64,000 nucleotides of DNA from Pseudomonas sp. MWU13-2100 (GCF_023242365.1 NZ_JALLIX010000021.1:1-64000); one strand, 5' to 3'; numbered from the stretch's first letter, positions 7,868 through 17,243 are shown. A program made the numbers and translations. Notes: generated from the letters alone by a model not told the origin.

Positions 7868-8884
7868 TCAGTTCTTGGCTTTGTCGACGATCTTGTTCGC
7901 ACCGATCCACGGCATCATCGAACGCAGTTGTTCGCCGATGATCTCGATACCGTGCGCGGCGTTGTTACGACGCTTGGCGGTCATCGATGGGTAGCCGGTA
8001 GCACCCTCGCTGATGAACATCTTCGCGTATTCACCGTCCTGGATGCGCTTCAGAGCGTTGCGCATGGCTTGGCGGGATTCGGCGTTGATGACTTCAGGGC
8101 CGGTCACGTACTCGCCGTACTCGGCGTTGTTGGAGATCGAGTAGTTCATGTTGGCGATACCGCCTTCGTACATGAGGTCAACGATCAGCTTCAGTTCGTG
8201 CAGGCACTCGAAGTAGGCCATTTCCGGCGCGTAGCCGGCTTCAACCAGGGTTTCAAAACCGGCTTTGACCAACTCGACGGTACCGCCGCACAGAACGGCT
8301 TGTTCGCCGAACAGGTCGGTTTCGGTCTCGTCCTTGAAGGTGGTTTCGATGATGCCGGTACGGCCACCGCCAACGCCGGCGGCGTAGGACAGTGCAACGT
8401 TCTTGGCGTTGCCCGAGGCGTCCTGGTAGATAGCGATCAGGTCAGGGATACCGCCGCCTTTGACGAACTCGGAACGCACGGTGTGGCCTGGAGCCTTCGG
8501 CGCGATCATGATCACGTCGAGGTCGGCGCGCGGCACAACCTGGTTGTAGTGGATCGCGAAGCCGTGGGAGAAGGCCAGGGTGGCGCCTTTCTTGATGTTC
8601 GGCTCGATTTCGTTCTTGTACAGCGCGGACTGGAACTCGTCCGGGGTCAGGATCATGACCAGGTCGGCAGCGGCAACAGCGCTGGCCACGTCGGTCACTT
8701 TCAGGCCATGGGCCTCGGCCTTGGCCACGGTGGCCGAACCTTTACGCAGGCCCACGGTCACGTCGACGCCGGAGTCTTTCAGGTTGCACGCTTGTGCGTG
8801 CCCCTGGGAGCCGTAACCGATGATGGCGACTTTCTTGCCCTGGATGATCGACAGGTCGCAGTCTTTATCGTAGTAAACCTTCAT
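7868..8884 (-). CDS. ilvC: Ketol-acid reductoisomerase (NADP+)
   Basis: Converts acetolactate and acetohydroxybutyrate to the dihydroxy acids of valine and isoleucine synthesis. The N-terminal Rossmann motif GYGSQGHAQACNLKDSG (from residue 23) and a downstream RKGS phosphate-binding loop indicate NADPH use. The C-terminal knotted domain carries the VLCGG..E..KAGFETL metal-binding region. At 338 residues it is a class I (short) KARI. It is the last gene of the operon, 48 nt downstream of ilvH, with a good AGGAGAATTTC site before the ATG and a strong terminator after the stop. Confidence 0.97.
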   Translation of the reverse strand: MKVYYDKDCDLSIIQGKKVAIIGYGSQGHAQACNLKDSGVDVTVGLRKGSATVAKAEAHGLKVTDVASAVAAADLVMILTPDEFQSALYKNEIEPNIKKGATLAFSHGFAIHYNQVVPRADLDVIMIAPKAPGHTVRSEFVKGGGIPDLIAIYQDASGNAKNVALSYAAGVGGGRTGIIETTFKDETETDLFGEQAVLCGGTVELVKAGFETLVEAGYAPEMAYFECLHELKLIVDLMYEGGIANMNYSISNNAEYGEYVTGPEVINAESRQAMRNALKRIQDGEYAKMFISEGATGYPSMTAKRRNNAAHGIEIIGEQLRSMMPWIGANKIVDKAKN

Positions 8885-8932
8885 GAAATTCTCCTCTATA
8901 TCCAGGCCGTTCAGGCCATTCGCTAAATTAAG

Positions 8933-9424
8933 TTAAACGCTCAGTACTTTGTCGCCACGGGCAATCCCGGTGACGCCGCTACGTACGGTTTCCAGAATCG
9001 AGGCCGTCCCGATCGACTGGATGAAGCTGTCCAGTTTGTCGCTTGTACCGGTCAGTTGCACGGTATAAACGCTGGCGCTGACATCGACGATCTGACCACG
9101 ATAGATATCGGTGGTGCGTTTGATCTCGGCGCGCTGGGCGCCAGTAGCCTTGACCTTGACCAGCATCAGTTCACGCTCGATATGAGCACTTTCCGACAGG
9201 TCCACCAGCTTGACCACTTCGATCAGCTTGTTCAGGTTCTTGGTGATCTGCTCGATGACTTCGTCATGCCCCACGGTGGTCAGCGTCAGACGCGACAGGG
9301 TCGGGTCTTCGGTCGGGGCCACGGTCAGGCTTTCGATGTTGTAGTTGCGTTGCGAAAACAGGCCAACCACACGAGACAGAGCGCCAGGTTCGTTTTCCAG
9401 AAGCAGGGAAATGATGTGCCGCAT
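8933..9424 (-). CDS. ilvH: Acetolactate synthase regulatory (small) subunit
   Basis: A 163-residue regulatory subunit starting MRHIISLLLENEPGALSRV, the N-terminal ACT domain that binds valine for feedback inhibition. The C-terminal half matches the ALS_ss_C domain. I start at 9424 because that ATG is 2 nt after the ilvI stop, whereas the upstream in-frame ATG would sit inside ilvI. It activates and confers valine sensitivity on IlvI. Confidence 0.95.
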   Translation of the reverse strand: MRHIISLLLENEPGALSRVVGLFSQRNYNIESLTVAPTEDPTLSRLTLTTVGHDEVIEQITKNLNKLIEVVKLVDLSESAHIERELMLVKVKATGAQRAEIKRTTDIYRGQIVDVSASVYTVQLTGTSDKLDSFIQSIGTASILETVRSGVTGIARGDKVLSV

Positions 9425-9426
9425 GA

Positions 9427-11151
9427 TTAGGTACGCTCCGTCTTGCTCAGCCACATATCGCGCATGGAGCCGTCTTTGATCTGCATCGGGTAGACGTGCT
9501 CGCTGGTGTCGACCTGGATATCGAGGAACACCAGGCGATCTTTCATCGCGAACGCTTCTTCCATCTTCGGCTTCAGGTCTTTCAGATCCGTGATACGGAT
9601 GCCGACGTGACCGTAGGCCTCGACCAGCTTGACGAAGTCAGGCAGCGATTCCATGTACGAGTGCGAGTGACGGCTGCCGTAGCTCATGTCCTGCCATTGG
9701 CGGACCATGCCGAGCACGCCGTTGTTCAGGCTGACGATCTTCACCGGCAGGCCGTACTGCAGGCAAGTCGACAACTCCTGGATGTTCATCTGGATGCTGC
9801 CTTCGCCGGTGACGCAAGCGACGTCTGCGTCCGGAAAACTCAGCTTCACACCCATGGCGGCCGGGAAGCCGAAGCCCATGGTGCCCAGGCCACCGGAGTT
9901 GATCCAGCGGTTAGGCTTGTTGAACTTGTAGTACTGCGCCGCGAACATCTGGTGCTGGCCCACGTCGGAGGTCACAAAGGCATCGCCCTTGGTCACTTCG
10001 CAGAGGGTCTCGATCACGGTCTGTGGCTTGATGATACTGCCGTCGCCCTTGTCGTAAGGGAACAGGCCGCGGTCGCCGCGCCATTCGTCGATCTGCTTCC
10101 ACCAACTGGCCACCGACTCCTTGTTCGGAGTCTCGCCGATTTCCTTGAGGGTCGCGACCATCTCGGTCAGCACGCTCTCCACCGGCCCCACGATAGGCAC
10201 GTCTGCCTTGATGGTCTTGGAGATCGATGCCGGGTCGATGTCGATGTGGATGATCTTGGCGTTCGGGCAGAACTTCGCGGGTCCGTTGATCACCCGGTCA
10301 TCGAAGCGCGCGCCCACGGCCAGAATCACATCGGCGTGGTGCATGGTCAGGTTGGCGGTGTAGCTGCCGTGCATGCCGAGCATGCCGACGAACTGCCGGT
10401 CGGTACCCGGGTAGGCACCGAGACCCATCAGGGTGTTGGTCACGGGCAGGTTGAGCATTTTCGCCAGCTCGGTCAGGGGCGCGGAGCCACCACCGAGGAT
10501 CACACCGCCGCCCGAGTAGAGCACCGGACGCTTGGCCGCCAGGAGCATTTCGGCCGCCTTGCGGATCTGGCCGGAGTGGCCACGTACCGCCGGGCTGTAG
10601 GAACGCAGCTTGGCTTTTTTCGGAAAGATGTATTCGAATTTCTCGGCCGGATTGGTCATGTCTTTCGGGATATCGACAACGACAGGACCAGGACGACCGG
10701 ATTGCGCCAGGTAGAACGCCTTCTTCATGACTTCCGGGATTTCCGAGGCGTGCTTGATCATGAAGCTGTGCTTCACGATCGGCCGGGAGATACCGATCAT
10801 GTCGGTTTCCTGGAACGCATCGGTACCGACCAGGGTGCTTGGCACCTGACCGGAGATGATCACCATCGGAATGGAGTCCATGTACGCCGTGGCGATACCG
10901 GTGATGGCATTGGTTGCGCCAGGACCGGAAGTCACCAGGACCACGCCGGCTTTACCGGTGGCACGGGCGTAGCCGTCGGCCATATGGGTCGCGGCCTGCT
11001 CATGACGAACCAGGATGTGGGTGACATCCGGCTCCTTGAACAGGGCATCGTAGACATGAAGGAGAGCACCACCCGGGTACCCGTAGATGTACTTGACGCC
11101 TTCGTCACGCAAAAAGCGGACGAGCATCTCACCGCCAGATAAAAGCTCCAC
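9427..11151 (-). CDS. ilvI: Acetolactate synthase catalytic (large) subunit
   Basis: A 574-residue thiamine-diphosphate enzyme that condenses pyruvate with pyruvate or 2-oxobutyrate. Glu51 in RHEQAATHMADGYARATG is the catalytic glutamate that activates ThDP. The C-terminal GEGSIQMNIQELST...NNG segment is the ThDP/Mg-binding motif, here GEG instead of the more common GDG. The start is taken as the GTG at 11151, which has AGAGGTGA 5-6 nt upstream and gives the usual MELLSGGEM N-terminus. An ATG 36 nt further upstream lacks these features. Confidence 0.95.
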   Translation of the reverse strand: MELLSGGEMLVRFLRDEGVKYIYGYPGGALLHVYDALFKEPDVTHILVRHEQAATHMADGYARATGKAGVVLVTSGPGATNAITGIATAYMDSIPMVIISGQVPSTLVGTDAFQETDMIGISRPIVKHSFMIKHASEIPEVMKKAFYLAQSGRPGPVVVDIPKDMTNPAEKFEYIFPKKAKLRSYSPAVRGHSGQIRKAAEMLLAAKRPVLYSGGGVILGGGSAPLTELAKMLNLPVTNTLMGLGAYPGTDRQFVGMLGMHGSYTANLTMHHADVILAVGARFDDRVINGPAKFCPNAKIIHIDIDPASISKTIKADVPIVGPVESVLTEMVATLKEIGETPNKESVASWWKQIDEWRGDRGLFPYDKGDGSIIKPQTVIETLCEVTKGDAFVTSDVGQHQMFAAQYYKFNKPNRWINSGGLGTMGFGFPAAMGVKLSFPDADVACVTGEGSIQMNIQELSTCLQYGLPVKIVSLNNGVLGMVRQWQDMSYGSRHSHSYMESLPDFVKLVEAYGHVGIRITDLKDLKPKMEEAFAMKDRLVFLDIQVDTSEHVYPMQIKDGSMRDMWLSKTERT

Positions 11152-11553
11152 GTTGTTCACCTCTAAAACGCCAGAATACCGTCCCACACACTGGAGACGG
11201 GTCTTAATAGGTTTACTTCTCAGCAGAGCATGAGCGACGGTGGTCGCCGACTACGTCAGCACTGACTGAGCAAGTATTGGGAGTGCCCCAAGTGTTGCGG
11301 GGGTTTCCCACCCAGCGCGAGGTAACGCGTTGCGGGTGTAACAGGTCGGCGCGGATATGCGCCTCATGATCTGCCGAGTGGGCCTGCTTCTGGCAGTCCC
11401 TCTACAGCGGACTTTGGATTGTTCTGATTCGTCCGGCCCAAGTCAAGTCATCTTGTGCGCTTTCTTCGAACTAAGCGCATGACAACGCAGAAGAAAACCT
11501 TTCCCAAGGGAATGTGCTACGTTGCTTATCGCATTGTCTGACAAGGAAACCTG
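11152..11553. other. Intergenic region between ilvI and the DUF4124 gene
   Basis: A 402-bp divergent region that should hold the ilv promoter on the minus strand and that of the DUF4124 gene on the plus strand. On the minus strand a 38-codon frame (11367 down to 11251) ends in a Leu/Ile/Val/Thr-enriched segment and could be an ilv leader peptide. I see no terminator with a T tract downstream of it, so attenuation is not supported. No other gene was recognised. Confidence 0.4.
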
Positions 11554-11985
11554 ATGCGTAGAAGCATTCTGATGACGGGCCTGCTGCTCGCCTTGAGCCC
11601 GCTGTGCCAGGCCGGGCCGATCTACAAATGGATCGATGCCCAGGGCCAGACGCATTTCGATGCACAGCCGCCAGCCGGACAAGCGGCGACCGTGGTAACC
11701 CCGGCAATCGGCAATGTCCCCGCCCCGCCGCCCCGCCCCGCCGTGCCCGCGAGCACGCCGGTGGGCGACCAGCAGGCGGTGGACGCCAAGGTCAAGAAGC
11801 AGATCGCCGATCAGGAAGTGGCGCGCAAGGCCTATTGCGAGAAAGCGCGGACCAACCTGGCCCAACTGGAAAACAATGCGCGGGTGCGTGAAGAGATCAA
11901 TGGCGAACTGCGCCGCCTGACCGAAGAAGAGCGCCAGGCGCGCCTGGTAGAGACGCGCAAGGCCATCGAAGAAAACTGCTCGTAA
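11554..11985 (+). CDS. DUF4124 domain-containing exported protein
   Basis: A 143-residue protein with a Sec signal peptide (MRRSILMTGLLLALSPLCQA) followed by the DUF4124 signature YKWIDAQGQTHFDAQPP at about residues 24-40. A Pro/Ala linker and a charged, helical C-terminal half (about 75-143) rich in Glu, Arg and Lys follow. The protein is expected in the periplasm; its role is unknown. A GGAAACCTG sequence precedes the ATG. It stands alone between the ilv promoter region and a REP pair. Confidence 0.88.
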   Translation: MRRSILMTGLLLALSPLCQAGPIYKWIDAQGQTHFDAQPPAGQAATVVTPAIGNVPAPPPRPAVPASTPVGDQQAVDAKVKKQIADQEVARKAYCEKARTNLAQLENNARVREEINGELRRLTEEERQARLVETRKAIEENCS

Positions 11986-12071
11986 CTGTGGGAGCCGGCT
12001 TGCCAGCGATGACTGCCGGAAGATCGCTGCGCGCCTCAAGGGCCTCATCGCCAGCAAGCCGGCTCCTGCAG
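11986..12071. repeat. REP doublet (imperfect inverted repeat)
   Basis: Arms CTGTGGGAGCCGGCTTGCCA and its near-complement GGCAAGCCGGCTCCTGCAG face each other between the convergent DUF4124 and yqcC genes. This is the scattered Pseudomonas REP family. Placed between converging stops, it may also act as a transcription barrier. Confidence 0.8.
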
Positions 12072-12072
12072 A

Positions 12073-12402
12073 TCAGCGAGTCTGGGCAATCAACTGGTCG
12101 AACCGCGCCAGCAACCGCTGCAGGCCCCGCCCTTGCCCCGGCCGCTGGGCATAGACCATTTCCGCCATGGCCAGAATCCCGGAAGCATTGGGCAGCGGCA
12201 GATCCTCCTCGAGGATCACCTTCATCCTCGGCAGGAAGATCCATTGCAGCCACTGCTCGAACTCCAGCGTATCGACACTGAAAGGCTCGACGCTGGCCAG
12301 GGCCTCGGCGCTGGGCGGCACCTCATCCCAGCAACCCTGGAGCCGCAGCTCCCGCTCGATCAGCAGCAATTGCTCGGCAATCAACGGAAAACGTACATCC
12401 AT
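12073..12402 (-). CDS. YqcC family protein
   Basis: A 109-residue helical protein of the YqcC (former DUF446) family, with the characteristic TLEFEQWLQWIFLPRM segment at about residues 45-60. YqcC genes often adjoin the pseudouridine synthase truC, but here the partner is a TPR lipoprotein whose stop overlaps this start (TGATG). The function is not known; a helical-bundle fold is expected from family structures. Confidence 0.87.
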   Translation of the reverse strand: MDVRFPLIAEQLLLIERELRLQGCWDEVPPSAEALASVEPFSVDTLEFEQWLQWIFLPRMKVILEEDLPLPNASGILAMAEMVYAQRPGQGRGLQRLLARFDQLIAQTR

Positions 12403-13184
12403 CAGTAACCGACCCTGGCCTTCTGCTGCGCCTGGGCGGCTCCCGCGGCATCACCCTGCTTGCTCCGCGCCTGGGCAATGATGCCCCAGAGGTTGGCTTG
12501 CAGATCCGGGCGTCCATTGGCAAAACTCAGGCCGCGACGGGCCAGTTGCTCGGCTTGCGGCGCATCGCCCTGGGCCATGCGCACCTGGGCCAGGCGATAA
12601 AGCACTTGCGGCTCACGCGGCGCCACGCGCTGAGCGCGCTCAAGACTGGACGAGGCACCGTTGAGGTCGCCGCTGGATTGCTGCTGTTGGGCCGTGGTCA
12701 ACAACGCCAGCACCGGGCCATCCAACTGCTCGTCAGCGGACAGGCCGCCGCTGTTGCTGTTCGAAGGAATACCGCTCGGCGCCACCGGGCTCGGCATGTT
12801 GTAGCTGCCCTGATTGACCGGCGGGTTGTACGCGCCCTGGTTATAGGCCCCCGAGTCGACCGGGGCGTTCTGGATCGGCGCATTGTTCGCCGGGCCCGGA
12901 GTAATCGGCCCGGGCGTGAACGGTTCGGTGCTGATCGGCGCCGACGCTGCCGCCCCGCCGCCCGGAATCATTACCACCACGCCGGAATCCTGCGGAACCG
13001 CCTGGGTCTGGCTCGGTACCGGCCCCTTGACCACCGTCTTGCGGAAACCGCCGGTGGACGAGATCCGCTCGTTGTTGGAGACCGCGGTCCCCGAATCCAC
13101 CACCGGGATCGAACCCCGTGGCACGCTGGAGCAACCGCCCAGCACGGTCAATGCGGCAAAAGCTGGAATCCACCACTTGTTCAC
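12402..13184 (-). CDS. Tetratricopeptide-repeat lipoprotein
   Basis: A 260-residue envelope protein with a lipoprotein signal (MNKWWIPAFAALTVLGGCSS, Cys18). A long Pro/Asn/Gly-rich linker (about 60-150) includes repeated YNQGAYNPPVNQGSYN-like units, and the C-terminal region (about 155-250) contains two or three TPR-like helical pairs. It sits 17 nt downstream of mrcB on the same strand, so a role in cell-wall assembly with PBP1B is plausible. It might be an outer-membrane activator-type partner, but it does not resemble LpoB in sequence and I cannot show this. Confidence 0.8.
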   Translation of the reverse strand: MNKWWIPAFAALTVLGGCSSVPRGSIPVVDSGTAVSNNERISSTGGFRKTVVKGPVPSQTQAVPQDSGVVVMIPGGGAAASAPISTEPFTPGPITPGPANNAPIQNAPVDSGAYNQGAYNPPVNQGSYNMPSPVAPSGIPSNSNSGGLSADEQLDGPVLALLTTAQQQQSSGDLNGASSSLERAQRVAPREPQVLYRLAQVRMAQGDAPQAEQLARRGLSFANGRPDLQANLWGIIAQARSKQGDAAGAAQAQQKARVGY

Positions 13185-13200
13185 GTCAAACCCTCTTCGC

Positions 13201-15531
13201 TCAATTCAACCAGCCCTTGACCCAATCCATCACTTCAGTGGCCGGCGCAGGCGCCACGCCACCACACGCCGTACCGGGCACGGGTTCACTGCCGCGAATA
13301 TACGGCATCCGCACCGCTCCCGGGCAATTGGCATCGGAGCCTTGCCCGGTATGCGGATCGACCCAGGCCTGGACCACGTTATCCGGTTGCGGCATATCCA
13401 ATGGCAGCGGATCGGCCTTGCGCATGAAACTGGTCCAGACCTGCAAGGCGCCGCTGGCACCGGTGAACGGCGTCTTGCCGTTGTCGTCGCGGCCGAGCCA
13501 GACCACCGCCAACAGGTCCTGGCCGAAACCGGCGAACCAGCTGTCCCGCGAGTCGTTGCTGGTACCGGTCTTGCCGGCCAGGGTCAGGGTCTTGGGCAGG
13601 ACGTTGTAGACCCCACTCCCGGTACCCTCGCGCATCACCCGTTGCATCGCCGCCTGGATCAGGTAGATCGAACCCGGATCGAAACGCTGCTGGACCTGGA
13701 ACGGATAACGCTTGAGCGGTTGGCCCTCGGCCGTCAGGACACTGCGAATCCCGCGCATCGGCGTATTGAAGCCGCCGTTGGCCAGGGTCTGGTACATGGT
13801 CGCGATATCCATCGGCGTCATGCTGGCAGCCCCCAGCAGCATCGACGGAAAGGCCGGGAACTCGCGAGTGACGCCGAGGCGTCCGAGGGTCTTGAGGACA
13901 TTCGGCACGCCGACTTCCAGGCCCAATCGAGCGGTCGCCAGGTTGTAGGAGTGCGCCAGTCCCTGATACAGGAAAACCGTGCCGTGGGAACGACGATCGA
14001 AGTTCTGCGGCTTCCAGACCTGTCCGTCGGCACCTTTCACCGAGAGGGCTTCGTCCGACAACCAACTGGTCAGCGTGTACTGGCTGGGTTTCTCCAGCGC
14101 CGTCAGATATACCGCTGGCTTGATCAGCGAACCCACCGGGCGGACTGCATCCAGCGCCCGGTTGAACCCGGCAAAACTGGACTGGCGACTGCCGATCATG
14201 GCCTGGACCTCACCGGTTTCCGGATTGGTCACCACCATGGCCGCCTCGACATCGTCCCCCCCCTTGCGCCCGCCCAGACGTTTGAAGGTGTCGTTGACCG
14301 AGGCCTCGGCCTTCATCTGCAGGATCGGGTCGAAACTGGTGAAGATACGCAGGCCTTCCTCGGTCAAGTCTTCGTCGCGGTAGTCCTGACGCAGCTGCCG
14401 CTTGACCAGGTCGAGGAAGCCGGGGAACGAACTGTCCGCCAGACTGCCGCGGGCAGTCACCCCCAACGGCATCTTCTTCGCCGCCGCCACTTGTTCGGCG
14501 CTGGCCACGCCCTGCTGTTCGAGCAAGTCGAGCACCAGGTTGCGCCGCTCCAGCGCACGATCCGGGTAACGCCGCGGATTGTAATAGGACGGCCCCTTGA
14601 CCATGCCCACCAACAACGCCACCTGATGCAACTTCAGCTCCGCCAGGGGCTGGCTGAAGAAGAACTGGCTGGCCAGGCCGAAGCCGTGCACCGCGCGCTG
14701 GCCGTCTTGGCCGATAAAGACCTCGTTGAGATAGGCCTCGAGAATCTCCTGCTTGTTGTAATGCAGCTCCAGCAACAGGGCCATCATGGCCTCGGTGAGC
14801 TTGCGGCTCAGGCTGCGCTCGTTGGTCAGGAAGAAGTTCTTGACCAACTGCTGGGTCAGGGTACTGCCGCCCTGGCGCATCTGCCCGGCCGAGGTATTGA
14901 CCCAGATGGCGCGGGCAATCGACTTGGGCGAGACGCCGAAGTGGTGATAGAAGTCCCGGTCCTCGACCGCCACCAGGGTATCGAGCAGGTACGGCGGCAC
15001 CTGGTCGATCTTGATCAGGATGCGGTCTTCGAGATTCTTCGGGTACAAGCCGCCGATCAACAGCGGCTCAAGGCGCACCACCGAGAGCTTCGCCCCGTTG
15101 AGCGAGGACAGCTCGGCCACATAGTCGCCGGAGAAGCGCACCCGTACCGGCTGGGCCGTCTCCAGGCCTTCATAGAACTGGAAGCCACGGGTGTTCAGAT
15201 CCACGGTATTGCCGTTGACCGCCGCCGCCCCCGGGCCATTGGCCACGGCTTCGCGTCGATAGCCGAGGGCATCGAGTTCGGTCAGGAAATCTTCCTTGCT
15301 CAGCTTCTGGCCGGCGAACAGCTCCAGCGGCCGGGCATAGACCTTGGCCGGGATGGTCCAGCGCTTGCCGGAGAATTTCTCCTGCACGATGGCATCGAGG
15401 TAGATGGCAAAACCGGCCAGCACGACGAGGCCAACCAGGCTGAGCTTGATCGCCCAGCCAAGCCAGGGGCGCAGGCGGCCAGCGGGAGGTTTGGATTTGG
15501 CGCGGGAACGGGGGGATCGGGTACGAGTCAT
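13201..15531 (-). CDS. mrcB: Penicillin-binding protein 1B, bifunctional peptidoglycan synthase
   Basis: A 776-residue class A PBP that polymerises lipid II and cross-links the glycan strands in the periplasm. A short cytoplasmic basic tail is followed by one membrane anchor (about 27-46), a UB2H-like region (about 60-150) and the GT51 glycosyltransferase domain with catalytic Glu190 in VEDRDFYHHFG. The transpeptidase domain has Ser468 in SLIK, SYN at 528-530 and KTG at 654-656. All catalytic motifs are intact and the length is normal. The TPR lipoprotein follows immediately. Confidence 0.96.
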   Translation of the reverse strand: MTRTRSPRSRAKSKPPAGRLRPWLGWAIKLSLVGLVVLAGFAIYLDAIVQEKFSGKRWTIPAKVYARPLELFAGQKLSKEDFLTELDALGYRREAVANGPGAAAVNGNTVDLNTRGFQFYEGLETAQPVRVRFSGDYVAELSSLNGAKLSVVRLEPLLIGGLYPKNLEDRILIKIDQVPPYLLDTLVAVEDRDFYHHFGVSPKSIARAIWVNTSAGQMRQGGSTLTQQLVKNFFLTNERSLSRKLTEAMMALLLELHYNKQEILEAYLNEVFIGQDGQRAVHGFGLASQFFFSQPLAELKLHQVALLVGMVKGPSYYNPRRYPDRALERRNLVLDLLEQQGVASAEQVAAAKKMPLGVTARGSLADSSFPGFLDLVKRQLRQDYRDEDLTEEGLRIFTSFDPILQMKAEASVNDTFKRLGGRKGGDDVEAAMVVTNPETGEVQAMIGSRQSSFAGFNRALDAVRPVGSLIKPAVYLTALEKPSQYTLTSWLSDEALSVKGADGQVWKPQNFDRRSHGTVFLYQGLAHSYNLATARLGLEVGVPNVLKTLGRLGVTREFPAFPSMLLGAASMTPMDIATMYQTLANGGFNTPMRGIRSVLTAEGQPLKRYPFQVQQRFDPGSIYLIQAAMQRVMREGTGSGVYNVLPKTLTLAGKTGTSNDSRDSWFAGFGQDLLAVVWLGRDDNGKTPFTGASGALQVWTSFMRKADPLPLDMPQPDNVVQAWVDPHTGQGSDANCPGAVRMPYIRGSEPVPGTACGGVAPAPATEVMDWVKGWLN

Positions 15532-15647
15532 GGCGGCGGATTATACGCACTTTATTCATGATCAACATGTACGTCCGGCGGTTTGCACCCGAGCCCGCAG
15601 CGGCCATAATGACGGCCTTGAATTTACCGCCCCTTGAAGGATCGCCA

Positions 15648-17201
15648 GTGAGCCAGTCCCTGATTACCGCCCTGCAAAACCCGGCCCTCTATCCGCATCC
15701 GGTGGAAGGTTTCCAGGTTATCGAAACCCATATTTCCTGGGTCCTGCTCACCGGACCGTATGCCTACAAGATCAAGAAACCGGTCAACTTCGGCTTCCTC
15801 GACTTCACCGAACTGAGCGGTCGCGCACACTTTTGCGCGGAAGAGCTGCGCCTGAACCAGCGCCTGACCCATGACCTGTACCTGGAAGTCCTGCCGATCA
15901 CCGGCAGCGTCGAGGCACCGGTACTGGGCGGCAGCGGCCCGGCCATCGAATATGCGCTGAAAATGCGCCAGTTCCCGCAGAGCCAGCTGCTGAGCACCCT
16001 GCAGGCCAACGGCGAGCTGACCGCCACGCACATCGATGCCATGGCCCAACAGATCGCCGCGTTCCACCAGAGCGCCCCCGAAGTGCCGAAAGACCATTAC
16101 CAGGGCACTCCGGAAGCGGTCATGGACCCGGTCAGGCAGAACTTCGAGCAGATCCGCCCGTTCCTCAGCGAAAAGGCCGACCTGCTGCAACTCGACGCCC
16201 TGCAAGCCTGGGCCGAAACCAGCTTCGAACGCCTCAAGCCGCTGCTGGCCCGGCGCAAGGCCGAGGGCTTCATTCGTGAATGCCACGGCGACATCCACCT
16301 GGGCAACGCCACCCTAATCGATGGCCAGGTGGTGATCTTCGACTGCATCGAGTTCAACGAACCCTTCCGCTTCACCGACGTCTACGCCGACACCGGCTTC
16401 CTCGCGATGGACCTTGAAGACCGTGGCCTCAAGAGCCTGGCCCGACGCTTTATCAGCCAATACCTGGAACTGACTGGCGACTACCAGGGCCTGGCCCTGC
16501 TGAACTTCTATAAAGCCTATCGCGCCCTGGTGCGCGCCAAGGTCGCGCTGTTCAGCATGCCGGCCGAAGATCCGGTGCAACGCGCCAGCAGCATGCGCCA
16601 GTACCGCAACTACGCCAATCTGGCGGAAAGCTACAGCACCATTCCTTCGCGCTTCCTGGCCATCACCAGCGGCGTCTCCGCCGTCGGCAAGAGCCACGTC
16701 GCCCTGCGCCTGGTGGAAGCCCTGGGCGCCGTGCGCCTGCGCTCGGATGTCGAACGCAAGCGCCTGTTCGGTGAACAGTCGGGCGGGAACAACGTCGGCG
16801 ACGGTATCTATAGCCGCGATGCCAGCGCGAGCACCTACCAGCGCTTGCATGAAATCGCCGAGATCGTCCTGCGCGCCGGCTTCCCGGTGGTGATCGACGC
16901 CACTTACCTCAAGCGCGAACAACGCGACGCCGCCGCCAAGGTTGCCGAAGCCACCGGCGTACCGTGCCTGATCCTCGACTGCAACGCGCCACAGGTCGTG
17001 ATCGAAAGCTGGCTGGCCCGGCGCCAGGCGGATGCCGTCGATCCATCCGACGCTACACTGGAAGTGATCGCCGCCCAGCAAGCGAGCCGCGAAGCCTTGG
17101 GCGCCGATGAAGTGCTGCGCACCAAGCGCGTCGAAACCCATGAAAGCGGGAGCCTCGACGCCCTGGTCGAGCAGATTCGCCAGCGCCTGCCGGGCCTGTA
17201 A
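15648..17201 (+). CDS. Aminoglycoside-phosphotransferase-like/AAA kinase fusion protein
   Basis: A 517-residue fusion. The N-terminal half (about 1-325) is an APH/choline-kinase-like domain with the Brenner-type catalytic HGDIHLGN at 213-220 and the metal-binding FDCIEF at 231-236. The C-terminal half (about 335-517) is a P-loop kinase-like domain with Walker A GVSAVGKS at 342-349. Both sites look intact, so two phosphotransfers are possible, but no substrate is known; resistance to aminoglycosides should not be assumed. I start at the GTG at 15648 (GAAGGA site upstream). The gene diverges from mrcB. Confidence 0.83.
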   Translation: MSQSLITALQNPALYPHPVEGFQVIETHISWVLLTGPYAYKIKKPVNFGFLDFTELSGRAHFCAEELRLNQRLTHDLYLEVLPITGSVEAPVLGGSGPAIEYALKMRQFPQSQLLSTLQANGELTATHIDAMAQQIAAFHQSAPEVPKDHYQGTPEAVMDPVRQNFEQIRPFLSEKADLLQLDALQAWAETSFERLKPLLARRKAEGFIRECHGDIHLGNATLIDGQVVIFDCIEFNEPFRFTDVYADTGFLAMDLEDRGLKSLARRFISQYLELTGDYQGLALLNFYKAYRALVRAKVALFSMPAEDPVQRASSMRQYRNYANLAESYSTIPSRFLAITSGVSAVGKSHVALRLVEALGAVRLRSDVERKRLFGEQSGGNNVGDGIYSRDASASTYQRLHEIAEIVLRAGFPVVIDATYLKREQRDAAAKVAEATGVPCLILDCNAPQVVIESWLARRQADAVDPSDATLEVIAAQQASREALGADEVLRTKRVETHESGSLDALVEQIRQRLPGL

Positions 17202-17206
17202 AACTA

Positions 17207-17243
17207 TTTCAGCCGTGGGGTCGCAAGTGCTTCACGGCTGAAA
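17207..17243 (+). terminator. Hairpin after the APH/AAA fusion gene
   Basis: An 11-bp stem (TTTCAGCCGTG/CACGGCTGAAA) with a 15-nt loop starts 5 nt after the stop. No long T tract follows, so termination may be partial. A TATACT box at 17255-17260 just downstream may belong to the promoter of the next gene. Confidence 0.5.

Noticed and set aside
11251..11367. Transcription attenuation of ilvI as a firm annotation
   Set aside because: A candidate leader peptide exists, but I could not find a terminator with a T tract or clear alternative stems; it is kept only as a finding.
12883..15561. An 892-codon plus-strand frame across mrcB
   Set aside because: mrcB on the other strand has all its catalytic motifs; this frame is a composition shadow.
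15648..17201. Reading the APH-like fusion as an aminoglycoside-resistance gene
   Set aside because: The kinase fold is shared by many small-molecule kinases. The context is core genome, and the second kinase-like domain argues for another role.
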